A stretch of 64,000 nucleotides of DNA, taken from Ascidia mentula. Taxonomy: Eukaryota; Chordata; Ascidiacea; Phlebobranchia; Ascidiidae. The DNA lies in NCBI GenBank assembly GCA_947561715.1, contig OX387205.1, forward strand, positions 4,159,001 through 4,223,000, given 5' to 3'. Below the pieces are notes generated by a model. That model saw nothing but the letters and a program-made list of their open reading frames with translations. It made no database searches and was not told where the DNA came from. Position numbers and translations under genes: made by a program. This document shows positions 35,955 to 47,891 of the stretch, piece after piece (position 1 is the stretch's first letter; each line of letters begins with the position of its first letter).

Positions 35955-38900
35955 GATTACGTGATACCATGAGGTGAATAAATCTCGAAAATATTTTCTT
36001 GTTTTTTTGTACTTTTCGTGTAAACGCCTTTTCCTGAAGTTGTCCAGTTATTGTAAAATTACTAATTTCTCTTTTTATTCTGCAAATAGTTTTTTGTTTT
36101 GTTTACCACTTGGTGACAGTAGTGATTAAAAATATACTCAGTTGAAATTGGTCTCACTAATCTTCGTCATTGGCGTACACAGGGCTATGGTCCTCTCAAA
36201 TATTTCAAGATTTCAAGATTCAAAATTGTGAAATATCCAATTTGCACCTAATTATTTTCTGCTACGTGTTGAAAAATAAAATCTTCTAATTTCCTTCCTT
36301 TTTACGTGGGACATCGCTTTGCTTCTTTCGTAAATTTGTTGAATTTAGGCTGGAATCCTTGATAATAATTATATAATTTGATGATAAAGGTATGTGTTGA
36401 CACACATATTATTTCAGCGCATGTGTAGAAAAGTACATCATGGCTGGACATCAGACATACAAATTAATGAGTTCCATAAAGGAAGATGCACCACTACGAC
36501 AGCATTATAACATGACGCTATAGACAATTCAAAGCCAAAATGGGGGTCAACATCAGTGGGGGATTAAGAATCTGTTTATCCTAAGGCCCCTCCCTTGTGG
36601 GCCTAATTATTTATTCAGCACTGGATGTCACAATTTACAAAAAAACACCTGATCGGGATTCCCCGGCTCACGATAACTTGGATTCGAGTCCAGGTTGGAT
36701 AAATATCTGGTTGACGATTCTGATACTTCATCAAAGAGTTATTTCTACTACAGATATCGAGTGGCAGATACCCAAATCGCTGTTTATTAAGTACTATAAC
36801 ATATTGTAACAATATCGTGTAGTTGGGCGAAACAGTTAAAACTGATCTATGGTGCGAAATGGCTACACTGTACACCCCACAACTTTACCCGTCACGGTCT
36901 TCTATATGATGGTTTCAGGACATGTTTAGCAACAAACGTACATCTGTATTGTGAAGTAAGCTGCTTTTTGAACTGCATGACTCATTCACTTTTTACGTGG
37001 GTTTTAAACGCCGTGCACGAAGTTAATGACCTTCGAGCATTAACGACGGAATCGATTAGCGAACGCTTTGACGCACGACCGCTCCAACTGTTTATTCGCG
37101 GTTGCGTTCCAGAACTTATCGCCAAATATTGCGTTGCTTCTCCATTGAGAGTAAAATGCGATCTTCTGCGAAAATATTGCAACATTCACTGCCTTCAATT
37201 CAACTCTATGCTTACATACGGTCTTACAAGAAGAACGGCCTAAAATTTCGGCCCTTTAAAATCTATTAACAAAGCTAAATAACAACGTCATGTATTCGAC
37301 CACTAATATTTTGCCAAAACAGCTGATTATTATTGAGGTCGCAACCAAGGAGAAAATGGGGCGTCATGGAAAATTATGACTTCACCGAATTTTACTGCTC
37401 TAAATTATTATTGGCTTGGAGATAGCGGCAGCGCTTATGCTTTTGTTCACAAGTCGATGATTACGCATAAATTTTCCAGTGTTCAGAATTGTCCCACTTC
37501 AAAATTTCTCCCAGACAACGTAAATTGGCGGAATACTAAATAGATCAAAGACAATTCTTTTTTGATATTGTTATGGTGGATATTGTGTTGTTGTCCACTA
37601 CCATGTATGCTATTGCGTTCAAGTACAGTTGTTATAGTCTCTTGAGAACTTACCTCGTAAAATTCTGACTAAAAACTTCACTAATCCCATTGACGTGGAG
37701 ACGCACAAAGTGTTTCATGGAAAACCATGTCGTCACCTTACAAGGATTTAATCGTAAACCCACGGGCTATAGAAAATATCAAAGTAGTGTTAATTTGATT
37801 TTCATTGGTACTGAACTTACAGTACATACTGTTTTGTTTAAGCCAGTCTGTCCGGTTTATGTGTACATTACGTACACTGTGACACAAACCTTAATCAGAT
37901 TTATCCATCTCAAAGAGCAGTACTCAGTCTCCCGCTGATTGTATCGCCATGTTTATGTTATGGTGTTTGGAGGGGAAGACATTAACTTGCTTCTTGCTCA
38001 CTGTGTTACCATGCAGTTTGCGTAAGAAAGAGGCCTTTGAGTGGTAACAGAAGAGTTAGCGGCATTACCTCATTATCGTCATTGGCGCCATGTCAAACCT
38101 ACTTCTGGCACAAGACAGATGAACCCGAAGCATTTTACGTCCAATACATGGCTCACGGGTACGTTTCTAGCGCTAGTCATTGTCTTCAATGCGCGACGGT
38201 AATCACAGTGCAAGGTTCAGCACAACTGGTACATTGTTTCGTCCCATCTGATCGGGTCACGCCAATTAAACAGGACGTCGATCACAAGAGGTCGAAAATA
38301 GGTTCTGACGACAGGGTGAGCTGCATTGACTTGTTGTTCCGGCACCTCAAGGCCAACTTTGGCCTCTCCGGGTGGTAATGGCGCTAATTGGCTTTGTGTA
38401 ATTCTGCATGTACGTCATTTGGGTCTTAAGGCGTGAGGTGCTTTCGCGTGCGCCGGCGCACGATATGATCAAGCGGTGTGCGTGTGAATGGCGTTTTTGA
38501 CAACACGCAATCACCGCAGCTAATCACAGTGGCCGTGGTACATGCAGTAGAAGGTTGAAGGTGACAATCAAAGTGATGAGACCGCTGAGGTGGCGTTGGC
38601 GCTTGCCTTCTTGCAGCTGAAAACCTCTTGTTTTGCACGTGTGTACTTGACAAACCAAGCGTGCTTTGTGCACGGCATTTACAGTGCGAATTGTCAAAAT
38701 GCCATGGCCTTTTCCCTATCTACAACAATAAAACCTTGAGAATGAGGTTCACAGACGAGCCAATAGCATTAAGTAACCTTGACCACGACCTATGGCAAAC
38801 TTATTGCTTTGAAAACGCAAATCCCCTTATTCCATCTATGACACGATACCATGTACAAAAAAAATTTGGCCAACAGGTCAACAACCGCTGTATTTATTGT

Positions 38901-40803
38901 TTGATATGTTGGGCGTTCACTGTAAGTTTAGGAACTTGGTATTCCACTTTTGACAGGCGCTAAATTTTTTATCAGCTGTGTGCTTTCCGCGCAAAATTGC
39001 AAACGGCTTTTGTCGCACTGAAGCCATACGCGATCTGCCTCGTCCACGGAAATCACACATTTGTTACATTCTTAATGGTGACCGACCTTGACATGTGTGA
39101 CAAGTTCAATTGCAACTACACAAGTTACGATGCTTTCAACGTGAGTTTCACACTCGACAAGCCATCGGTAAATGCTTCAGGCCTGCATGCTATTGTGACG
39201 GGCTCAAGTGGTCGGCAATTCGCACGTGCTGGTCCGCTAAGTGAATTTGCGTCCTTGGCGCCAAATCAAAGGCGAAACCGCATTTACGTCGAACTCGAGA
39301 TTGATGGTCGTTAGCCCAACTTCAAATGTTGTTGCATGTTTGGTGAAATCTATAGGATTACAACCAAAAACCGATATCCGACTATTCGATAAAATCGAAT
39401 TCGATTATGCAAGTATAGACAAAATGGAAAACTTAACAAATATGACACAACCAAAATATCTACTAAAATGCAAGCCATAATTATATGGGGTCTTGGGTTA
39501 TTCTGAAAGTTCATAACCGTATCCCACGTTCCTAAATGGGTCAGATACATACAAGCGCAAATAAAGTATGTATCCAGGGTGATACCCATGTGATTCCATA
39601 TTGGTGCGTCCTTGTAACATTGTTGGAGCGACGTAAGGTTGCTTCCACAGCACACGTTTGTCCTTTCATGACAAAACTATCAATTATTGCAGTGATAAAA
39701 ACGGAATATCAATATTTTCAAATTTTATCCAATATTTTTAGGGCGGGCTTTTTAACATATTGTAGTGGATGGATGCATAGTCGGTTCATGAGATGGGTTA
39801 TGCTTCTCCGACCATGTTTAGGTTTAGAGCAAAAAGAGTGTAACCGACTCTTCGCATGCAAAGGTTGCCGATTGCGAAACCTGTAGTCAGACGGTTACTG
39901 TGTTGTGCACATTGACCTGCAATTCATGGCATATCAACCACGTTTTTTCCTGCCGGTTCGGGGTAATCAAAAGTTAATCAAAAATTTTCATATTGGCTGA
40001 GACTGCCAATTTACAGGTGCACTCTTAAAGTCTCCAAATCGATAACAAGACTCAAAATACAAAAAGGCGATCACATATATTGGTACTGTACAGTAATGCT
40101 AGAGCAAAAATGCCACACGATTTAATAAATAAAAGGCAAGCGGTCAAGACACACAGAAAAGACTTGTGGTTAGGGCACACCCTAAACTACAACAGATAAG
40201 AAAACAACGCAAGTATTTCGCACGCAATGCACAGCAATTGATGTGAAGCAACATTGAAGATTTCCGCGGGTTTTAAATGACTGATAATATTTCTATGTTT
40301 GGAGGCGAAAAATAACCATTGCCTATAAAATCCTGCAAAGGAAAGTGCAATTTAAATTCGGAATGAACTAATTAACATGGATGTGAAAATTTGGTAAAAG
40401 GAAAGCCATTGCACCATGTTACAGACATAATGACAATTTTCCGACTGCTGAGTAACTGAGCTTCGACAAAAAAAAATATTTTAAATATTACAACTGTTAT
40501 AACCATGAACAACATCAAAATTCAACGAATAAATGTTATATCATAACACAAAACACTAAAACAAAAACTGTATGTTGACCTTAGTGACTGAATGACCCAC
40601 GATACGCACTTCCGCAATATAGAATAAACATGCGGTTCCTCGTGGATTTCGTGAACTTTTGTGGCAAGTATGTAAAGCAACAATGTAAAAAAAGTTTGCA
40701 GTCAATCAAAAAATACAAACACTAATAAAAACACGTAGAAAGCAACAAAATATACGAAATTCCCATCCGGAATGCATAACACAGTGCCTTGGAAGACAGG
40801 AGC
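35955..40803. other. Right edge of the array and intergenic DNA before the CCN gene
   Basis: The type B flank continues to about 36668, then the sequence is single-copy. Several frames of 90-113 codons occur between 36.97 and 39.66 kb on both strands, but none shows a known domain, convincing splice sites or a start context. At 37039-37110 the DNA resembles part of the array spacer. Two TTGGCGCCA motifs (38082-38090, 39255-39264) resemble E2F sites. No gene called. Confidence 0.5.
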
Positions 40804-43800
40804 TCAACTTTCCACTGGCATGCGGCGGTAACTTTGGCGCGTATTCTTCGGCAGCGCATTGGCTGGACGACAGTTTCTGTGGCAACGACAGCTCATCACC
40901 ACCATAACATTCTTGTTGAAGCGAGATCCACTTGGACACTGAAATCGCATACTCGTTGTGCGGATATTTCTTGGCGTGCAGCATCTGACAAAAACATAAT
41001 AGAGATATGAGGAATCTGCAGGAATCAACTTGTGCTGCTTAATAGACATATCTTTCTGTTACGTATCTGAGGCATACTTCTTGGGTAGAAGTCTCGAGAG
41101 AAGTTAGGAAAGTAATATTGACTTGAGAATATTTGTTGATGACCTGCAAGTTGTCATACTATAAGTTTGCCTTTTTCTGTGCACATATTTGAAACTACGA
41201 TTGCCATTTGCCACATTGTCCCCAACTGTCACCACTTCTGTGCTTGACAGAAACTTGGAGCAATTTTACTGTTGGCGCGAATTTTTTTGGCAGCTATGCC
41301 GTCTTTGTTCTTGGAAAAACCGCAAAATGTATATATGCGGTCAACCCGCGTAAACGAAGGCCAACATGTGTCAAATGAATTAATGGCCTGCTGTACAACG
41401 TTCCAAGCCGCATGGTTTGACATTCTTTGCTAACAAACAACATTATTGGCTCGCGTTATACTTCGTTACAGCAAGTAGCACTGAAGACACTTTGTACAAC
41501 AGGCATTCGTAACATTTGCGGTACATCGCTTGAGCGCATGTCACTTGAGGCATGGCTTTGACACGATCTTGGCATGACGCTTATCTGTGCATTGTTTCCA
41601 ACTTGTTCATTCTGCGGTTCGGGAAATACCCTTCAATCGGCATTTCGATTATTTCCACTATTTCGGACCATAGAAATAATAAACCACGTGAGTTAATTGG
41701 ACGACTGGGAAAGTCTGAACATTGCATTAAAGTTTATGCCTTCTGCAGGCTGAGCTACTGCCATGAAAGTTTTGATCCACCAAAGAAGTATGTTTTACAT
41801 AGCAATGTGAAGCATATATTCAAAGCATTAGGAGCCCATAGGTGTATGAACAAAAAGCTACCTTAACGTTTTTATCAGTTTTATGTTTTGCACAGGGCAT
41901 TCAATTTGCGGTGAATTTTTGAGGTTATAGGCCATAACAATCCAATCGCTCGGCCTGACTATTACTATCATTTTTTAATTTGAAGTGAACACAAAAATTA
42001 ATATAAAGGTGAGATATAGTTTTGTTGGACCAGGTAAAAACGGTTAAAGAAAGAAATTTTCAAAGCAATGCTATTATTAGTTTAATTTGCCAATGTACTT
42101 GTTTCTCCAACCAAAAACAATTTATGTATTGCATAACGCACCGCGGTACAAGGACATTCGTCCCGATTTGTAATTTCCAATATACAGTACAATTTACCTG
42201 TCTTTGTCGAGGCAGAGGCCGCAGTACTTTAGTCGATGTCTTTTAACACTCTGGCAACCGGCGTATTGCACATGAACTTTTTTTGGTGAACGACGAAACT
42301 TGCTGCAACGCCTGCCGTGCTACATACAAATATTTCGAATTACCGATTGCTTTTCAGGGGTAATATGTACGTATAGCTCGATATTGTGTGGGACAAAACT
42401 TGGAAAAACTTGTATGTTACAAATATTTATTGTTCTATGATAGACAATATAATTGTCGGGTTTATCTTTACTGGTAAACAGCTTACACTGCCCCGAAGTA
42501 AAAAACATTTGAAATATTGTGACTATCTGCACAGATTGAAGATTTTATGTACGTTTAGCAAAAATGTTATGAAAAAAAATTATCAAAAAAATTGTTTGTT
42601 ATATTTATTTTACCTATACGGGATGCGGCCAGGGTTTCAACTCACCTTAGGCTTAAATAGCTTCGTTTCACCACACGGCCTCACGAGGCAAAGTCTCGTC
42701 TCCCTTTTCAGACGGCACTCGGCATTCGCATTCGATACTCTCATAGAAATACCGAGGCCGCACGATTTTGAACACGAACTCCACAGCGACATGCTCTCCT
42801 GACAATCGGATTTGACCCTCTGCGGCACGGAGACTTGGGTGACTGTGGAGGCCAAGCATATGGCGTTTAGAAGGCAGGCAAGCGGAAAAAACCCGCACAC
42901 TTTCGCTGTAGGTTTCATGACACTTCGGTCTTATACAAATCACAGGGATTTTCAAATAGTACGTTCAGGAATTACGTAGTACGCTATATGGGTTTGTTCT
43001 GTAGGCAAACACGACAAAGCTTGTTAAGACAGAAAAAGTTATGGAATAAAGCAGTGAATCTCATTTCTTTGCAAAAGAAATCCTCTTAAATCATTTTAGT
43101 CATCACAACTTAATAAGAACTTCTTGTCGCTTATACAGTCTGCGGTATTATTATACACAGTTCGCACTAATGCTTCAATTAGACTTTATTTCCAATCGAC
43201 GTACCCACGTTTTACAAACACCTACATACATGAGCTGTCAACTTCAAATCCTTGTGCGACATTTACCTCATACCGTATTCAAAAATTATGTTACATGTGC
43301 TGTCTAGTAAAAAAACAAAACCGGCAACCAAATGCAGCCATAAATTGCTATATATAGGCCTGATGGTGGCCATATTCTGCGAGCGGAAGTCTTTCAAGCA
43401 TGGGAAGACCTACTCTCAACTGGCAAACAATCTCAATATCGACGCCGCACTGGCACATCGCCCGCGACCTGCAAAAAAGCCCACCATGGTGGTGCACAGG
43501 TCAAACGAATGCCTGTCAGCAAATACTATACTCGCTGACCGCAGCTCTGTTGCTCCGGAAGCTTTCCTTTTGATTTGAAACTGTCTCTGTGAGCCACCCG
43601 CACAGATGCAAGCGCATTCAATGGCGCCTGCGAAGTGCTGACGGGTATGAAGCAACGAGCGCCGATGATATGGTGCCGAGCATTTATACGACGGCGTATG
43701 AAGGCGCGCACTAAGCCTCTTCGCAATTACGTCACAGCAATGGCGACTTGGTCCATATTGAACTCGCTTATGGATCATGCCGTCGTCAGGCTTAATTACG

Positions 43801-46800
43801 CGAACTGAGTCATTTCCAAGGGTTCGTCTGGAATCACAAAGCGTTATTATGGTCGTTCCTGAATCACCGTCCTGCCCCTGAGCGCACTTGACGCGTCTGC
43901 GTTAATTGTTGGTTAAACGTGCGCCACTATCACCGGAAAATCTTACCTTAAAAACACTGGTCTCTATACTGTTTACAAAGTTCGCCTTTTGATTAGTATC
44001 GATCACGAGAATTCGAAAACACGTACAAATGTTTCTTTATAGGAGTTACGACGTCCTCTCTATGCAAAAAATCAAGTTGGTTTACCGTTGCGCAAGCGCT
44101 TCTGCTTCCTGTCACCGATCCCCTGCGAAGTCTCAGTAAAATAGTATAGAAAAATGGTCGAACCCTTGGCCACTTGCCCCCGGTGTTCCGACTTCACCGT
44201 GCGCCAAAAATAAACTCGTTAAGTCTCTTTTACAATCTCAGGACGGCAATTTTGTTGACGGTTTTATGTCCTGTCGCTGAGAACGCGCGCGCTTTCAAAA
44301 GATGTATCAGCTGCTTGCGCGGAACGCCGAGAGCAGTTATAAATACGCGCCGGCATTCGGTCCCAATTCCCCGCCAAAATGAGCGCGAATGGCATTTAAG
44401 AGAGTGACGCATGCGGGCAGTTAATTGTCATTGCGTTTGTACAACTGCCTGAAGCGTGATTTCGCCTCTTGCCCCGACAAGCGTCATATTTTCAATTTTC
44501 CAATTCGCCAAGATTTACGCCGGTTCAAGGGTCTAGTCACAACGGCAAATGAGCTGCCGAGGAGCAATTTAATTCAGGTTGGAATTTCACAAATTCCGCG
44601 AAGGAATACTTGCTTTTGTTAAGGATTTCAAGGGCGTGCTTATGAATGGAGAGAATGCAGGCAATTTAAGCTCTTAGTACCGCGATTTTGATAAACGACA
44701 TCATCAAGTATTTCTATAAAACATACCTTTGCTGATCAAACTCGAATAGCAATTTCATGAAAAATACTCGTAAATTTGCATTGCGCGTTAAAAAAAAATA
44801 TGATGAGCGCATTTAAAGTTAATGAAACTAAATAAGACTACACGCCAGAATCGTTGAGGTGAATACGATTTAATCTTCCCAATCGCGCAAATATCGCAAG
44901 TACTTCTCTTAGGCATTTGCATTCTTGCGGCCTCTACACACAGATTGCATCTGAACAAAGCTGTTTTCAGCCATTAAGAGGAATATCCTAAGCATGAGCT
45001 TTAGATAAACGAGTGAAACCAATGTTGTTGTAACGACATTTTCATGTCTTTCATCTTGCATCTGCTCTTATCGTCCGGACAATATGATTAAATAGATTCC
45101 ATCTGCCAGTGAAATCATGTCCATTACATCATCGAAAAATTTGCCACACACTGACGTGGCCAAAATAAAAGGCACATTTGAAACCTACTTTAAGCTTTTA
45201 GGTGCGCCAAGGTAAACATACAAAGCTATTCCATTATTGCGTGACATCATAGGGGCAAAAAATTCATAGATTTGTAAACGTTTTGGTTCCTAAGTCACCG
45301 TCCATGCACGTCGCATATTTTTAGCTTGATGTGGTTTATGGACCTTGCGCAACGTTAGCACACAGATAAATGTATTTTTACCTGGTATTAGGTTGGTTTG
45401 GGACCATGAATCAGCCGGGCGGTTTGGTTCGTCAATATAAGAAAACTGATAATCAATCAGTTCATCGCCATCATTCCACTCCTCATCGTCATAAAAATCT
45501 TCATCTCTAGCGACGTTGGTGGTCAAAGGGTCCGCTTCAGGCACAAAGGAAAGTCCGCTTTCAGGATCGGTAACGTTCAGCGTGATTTCGCCATTTTCAA
45601 CCATTTCACTCCAGTAAGTCTCGTCGGCGGGAAGCGGGTGGTCACCTGACTCGTCCTCGCACGTCCATTGGCTGCAGCACTCGCCCTCAACGGACTGGAG
45701 ACGGGCATTAGGGCAAGCTTCAGCTTTTGGTGGTTGGACCTCGTGCGGGCAATTAGGGACGCACCCGATGTCGCCTTGCAAACACCAACATCTCATCCGG
45801 CAAGAAGGCTCGAACATAGAACCGCTCGGGATGCGGTCTTCGTTATACCAGCACGGCTGACCACTCTGGACTGTAATAAACTCAAGTTATAGATTTTGTT
45901 TTAGTGACAGTTTTCACTTTTAAATTATTTCTGCGTAATTTTGATGTAATTTTTGTGACCGTTTACTTTTTACAACATTATATGCGTCTAAAAATCCACA
46001 AAGACCCACTTAACGTAAGCGCATAAAATGTTAAAATCGTAAATAAAATGTTTTAATGTTTAAAATGGTATTCCTGATTGTGTTGGAGGCCTTGCTGACG
46101 AAAAAAACAGTTTTGGCAAAATCATAATTTGACGTATGACAAAATTCAAAACCACGGTGCTGCCAGACTTCTAAAATTGGCTAAAGTTATCGCGATAAAA
46201 GACCAGGTTATAATATTATGACCATTTCGGCACATATTGTGAAACATCAGTAGATAAATGCTTCTAATCAGGTGGCGGAAAAGGAAGTTTGGTGTCGAAT
46301 ACCAGAAGCGCGAAATTGCGCGCCGCAAAAATTGAAATATTCTAAACCGAGAGGAAATTGGTCTTTTCATATTATCGCACGCGATCGAAAGATTCGAGTT
46401 TTATTGTCACGTTTTCCACCTTTGATTTCGGGTTCTTAGTGAAGTTCGCAACAATTGTAAGTGTGCTGTAAGTAAAATTGTCATATAACACTGCAAGAGT
46501 CAGTCTATGTTGTTCGGCGTTGACCGATTGGCCTGTCTATTACGTAAAAGCATATATCCTAAAAAACTCAATTATTATTTATGTATTTCAATCAAAAAAA
46601 TCAGACCGATGTGTACTGTCTGCCAATCTGTGTGTTTTCGTCCGGATATTGTACATGTAGTGTTCCAATATTTTTTAAAGGTACTTTAACTTTAATTAAG
46701 AAAACTAAAAGGACCCATTTTACATAAAACATATAAAATTATAGCATAAGTTTTTGCCGAAACGTCTAAAATAAATAAAACATGCCAATGTTTTCTGCAC

Positions 46801-47712
46801 AATGGAGCCAGCCTTTCTGTTTTCAAACTTATAAGCAAATCTGTAAAAAATGTTCCATACTGTAACCTTTTGCAAAGAAATCAGACTCAAAATCACTTAC
46901 CCGTGCAGATTCCTTGCTCAGAATCACGGCTCCTGGAATGGTCGCAAAACAGTCCCCTGTGTGTATCGCACACGTGTTGCTGATAATTGCAACTTTCGCC
47001 TATTTGTCGGGCGCACACTCTGCAGCAGTTACATCCGTCTGTCAGCAGACTCACACCGACCGGACAAGATGAAGGCTCGTCTTCACAATCGCACTCTGCT
47101 GGACATCCGTTGGAAAACTGCAGAAATAGGCGATAATAATTGGTGGAGCTAACTGCGCGAAACAGTTGGTGCAAATACTCTACGTAAAGCTACCAATGTT
47201 CCACTACAAATCAATAAATTTAACTTTTGGATCTGATCGTTAACACGCAATACACAAATTCTGTGAGCTGCATATAGATGGCCATTGTTCCCACCAATAA
47301 AATTCACATTTTTGGCTATCATGCTTATTTGTACGGAATATACGATTACAGAAATTTACGAAATCGAGATTGAGGAAAAGTCAATTCTTTTCAATGGGGC
47401 AAGATAAAAATCATTTTCTATTGCAAATCAAACATAAAATTACCGCTTACAACAAGTTTTTGCTTTTAAGTTGTACACTGCACATAATAACATAACAACA
47501 ATTGTGATTTTTGCTTTGCACTTAAGCGAGACCAAGTAATCAAATACTTTTTGCTATCTTTGGTTTCAATAAATATTTGTGCGTCAAATGTATTGCCGTT
47601 TTTTGACACATAATTACATTTTATAGGAAAGATAAACAGGAAATAATGTAGTAAAACTTACCCTCGTCGTGAGTAAAACCGTTACAAAAAGGCAAAATAA
47701 AAGTTTCATCAT
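40804..47712 (-). CDS. CCN: CCN-family matricellular protein (CTGF/CYR61-like)
   Basis: Secreted matrix-associated growth-factor modulator. Exons on the minus strand: 47712-47662, 47117-46901, 45870-45382, 42842-42646, 42319-42198, 40984-40804; all phases agree, giving about 418 aa, somewhat longer than vertebrate CCN proteins (about 350-380). One domain per exon, as in the family: signal peptide (1-17); IGFBP-like with GCNCCRVC at 45-52; VWC with a Cys-rich run ending GECCSQWTC, followed by a long acidic hinge in the same exon; TSP1 (WSSCSKSCG at 273-281, then [10 protein letters not shown]); and the CT cystine knot split over two exons (YAGC, KYCGLC, RCCTP, CRCHRNC). Exon 1 begins with two ATGs; the first is used here. 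Which vertebrate paralogue it matches most closely cannot be decided by eye. The large introns contain no other gene that I recognise. Confidence 0.93.
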
Positions 47713-47882
47713 TCTCTTTTTCTAATAGACAGATAACTGTAAAGTACAATAAATTTATAAAAAAAAATGCTTTTAAATCACTTATTTTGACCAAGAAAAT
47801 CAGGCCTGGCTAGCATTTACAATTTTAACACTTTCACTTCTGTCACCCTTAGCTTCACAGAGAAACGGGGGCCAAATTTAAG

Positions 47883-47891
47883 CCTTTTATA
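47883..47891 (-). promoter_or_regulatory. TATA box of the CCN gene
   Basis: The minus strand reads CACTATAAAAGGCT, a near-consensus TATA box, about 175 bp upstream of the CCN start codon. A start site about 30 bp downstream would give a leader of roughly 140 bp. A weaker TTATAAA lies closer to the ATG (about 47754-47760). Confidence 0.6.

Noticed and set aside
36675..36700. TTGGATTCGAGTCCAGG as a tRNA T arm
   Set aside because: No matching D arm or acceptor stem upstream.
38037..39314. Three plus-strand frames of 105-113 codons
   Set aside because: No domain, no shared splice phases and ordinary composition; may be chance frames in less AT-rich DNA.
41229..41423. Minus-strand frame as the first half of the CCN cystine knot
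   Set aside because: It lacks the CT cysteine pattern; the true exon is 42319-42198, which carries YAGC and KYCGLC and joins in phase.
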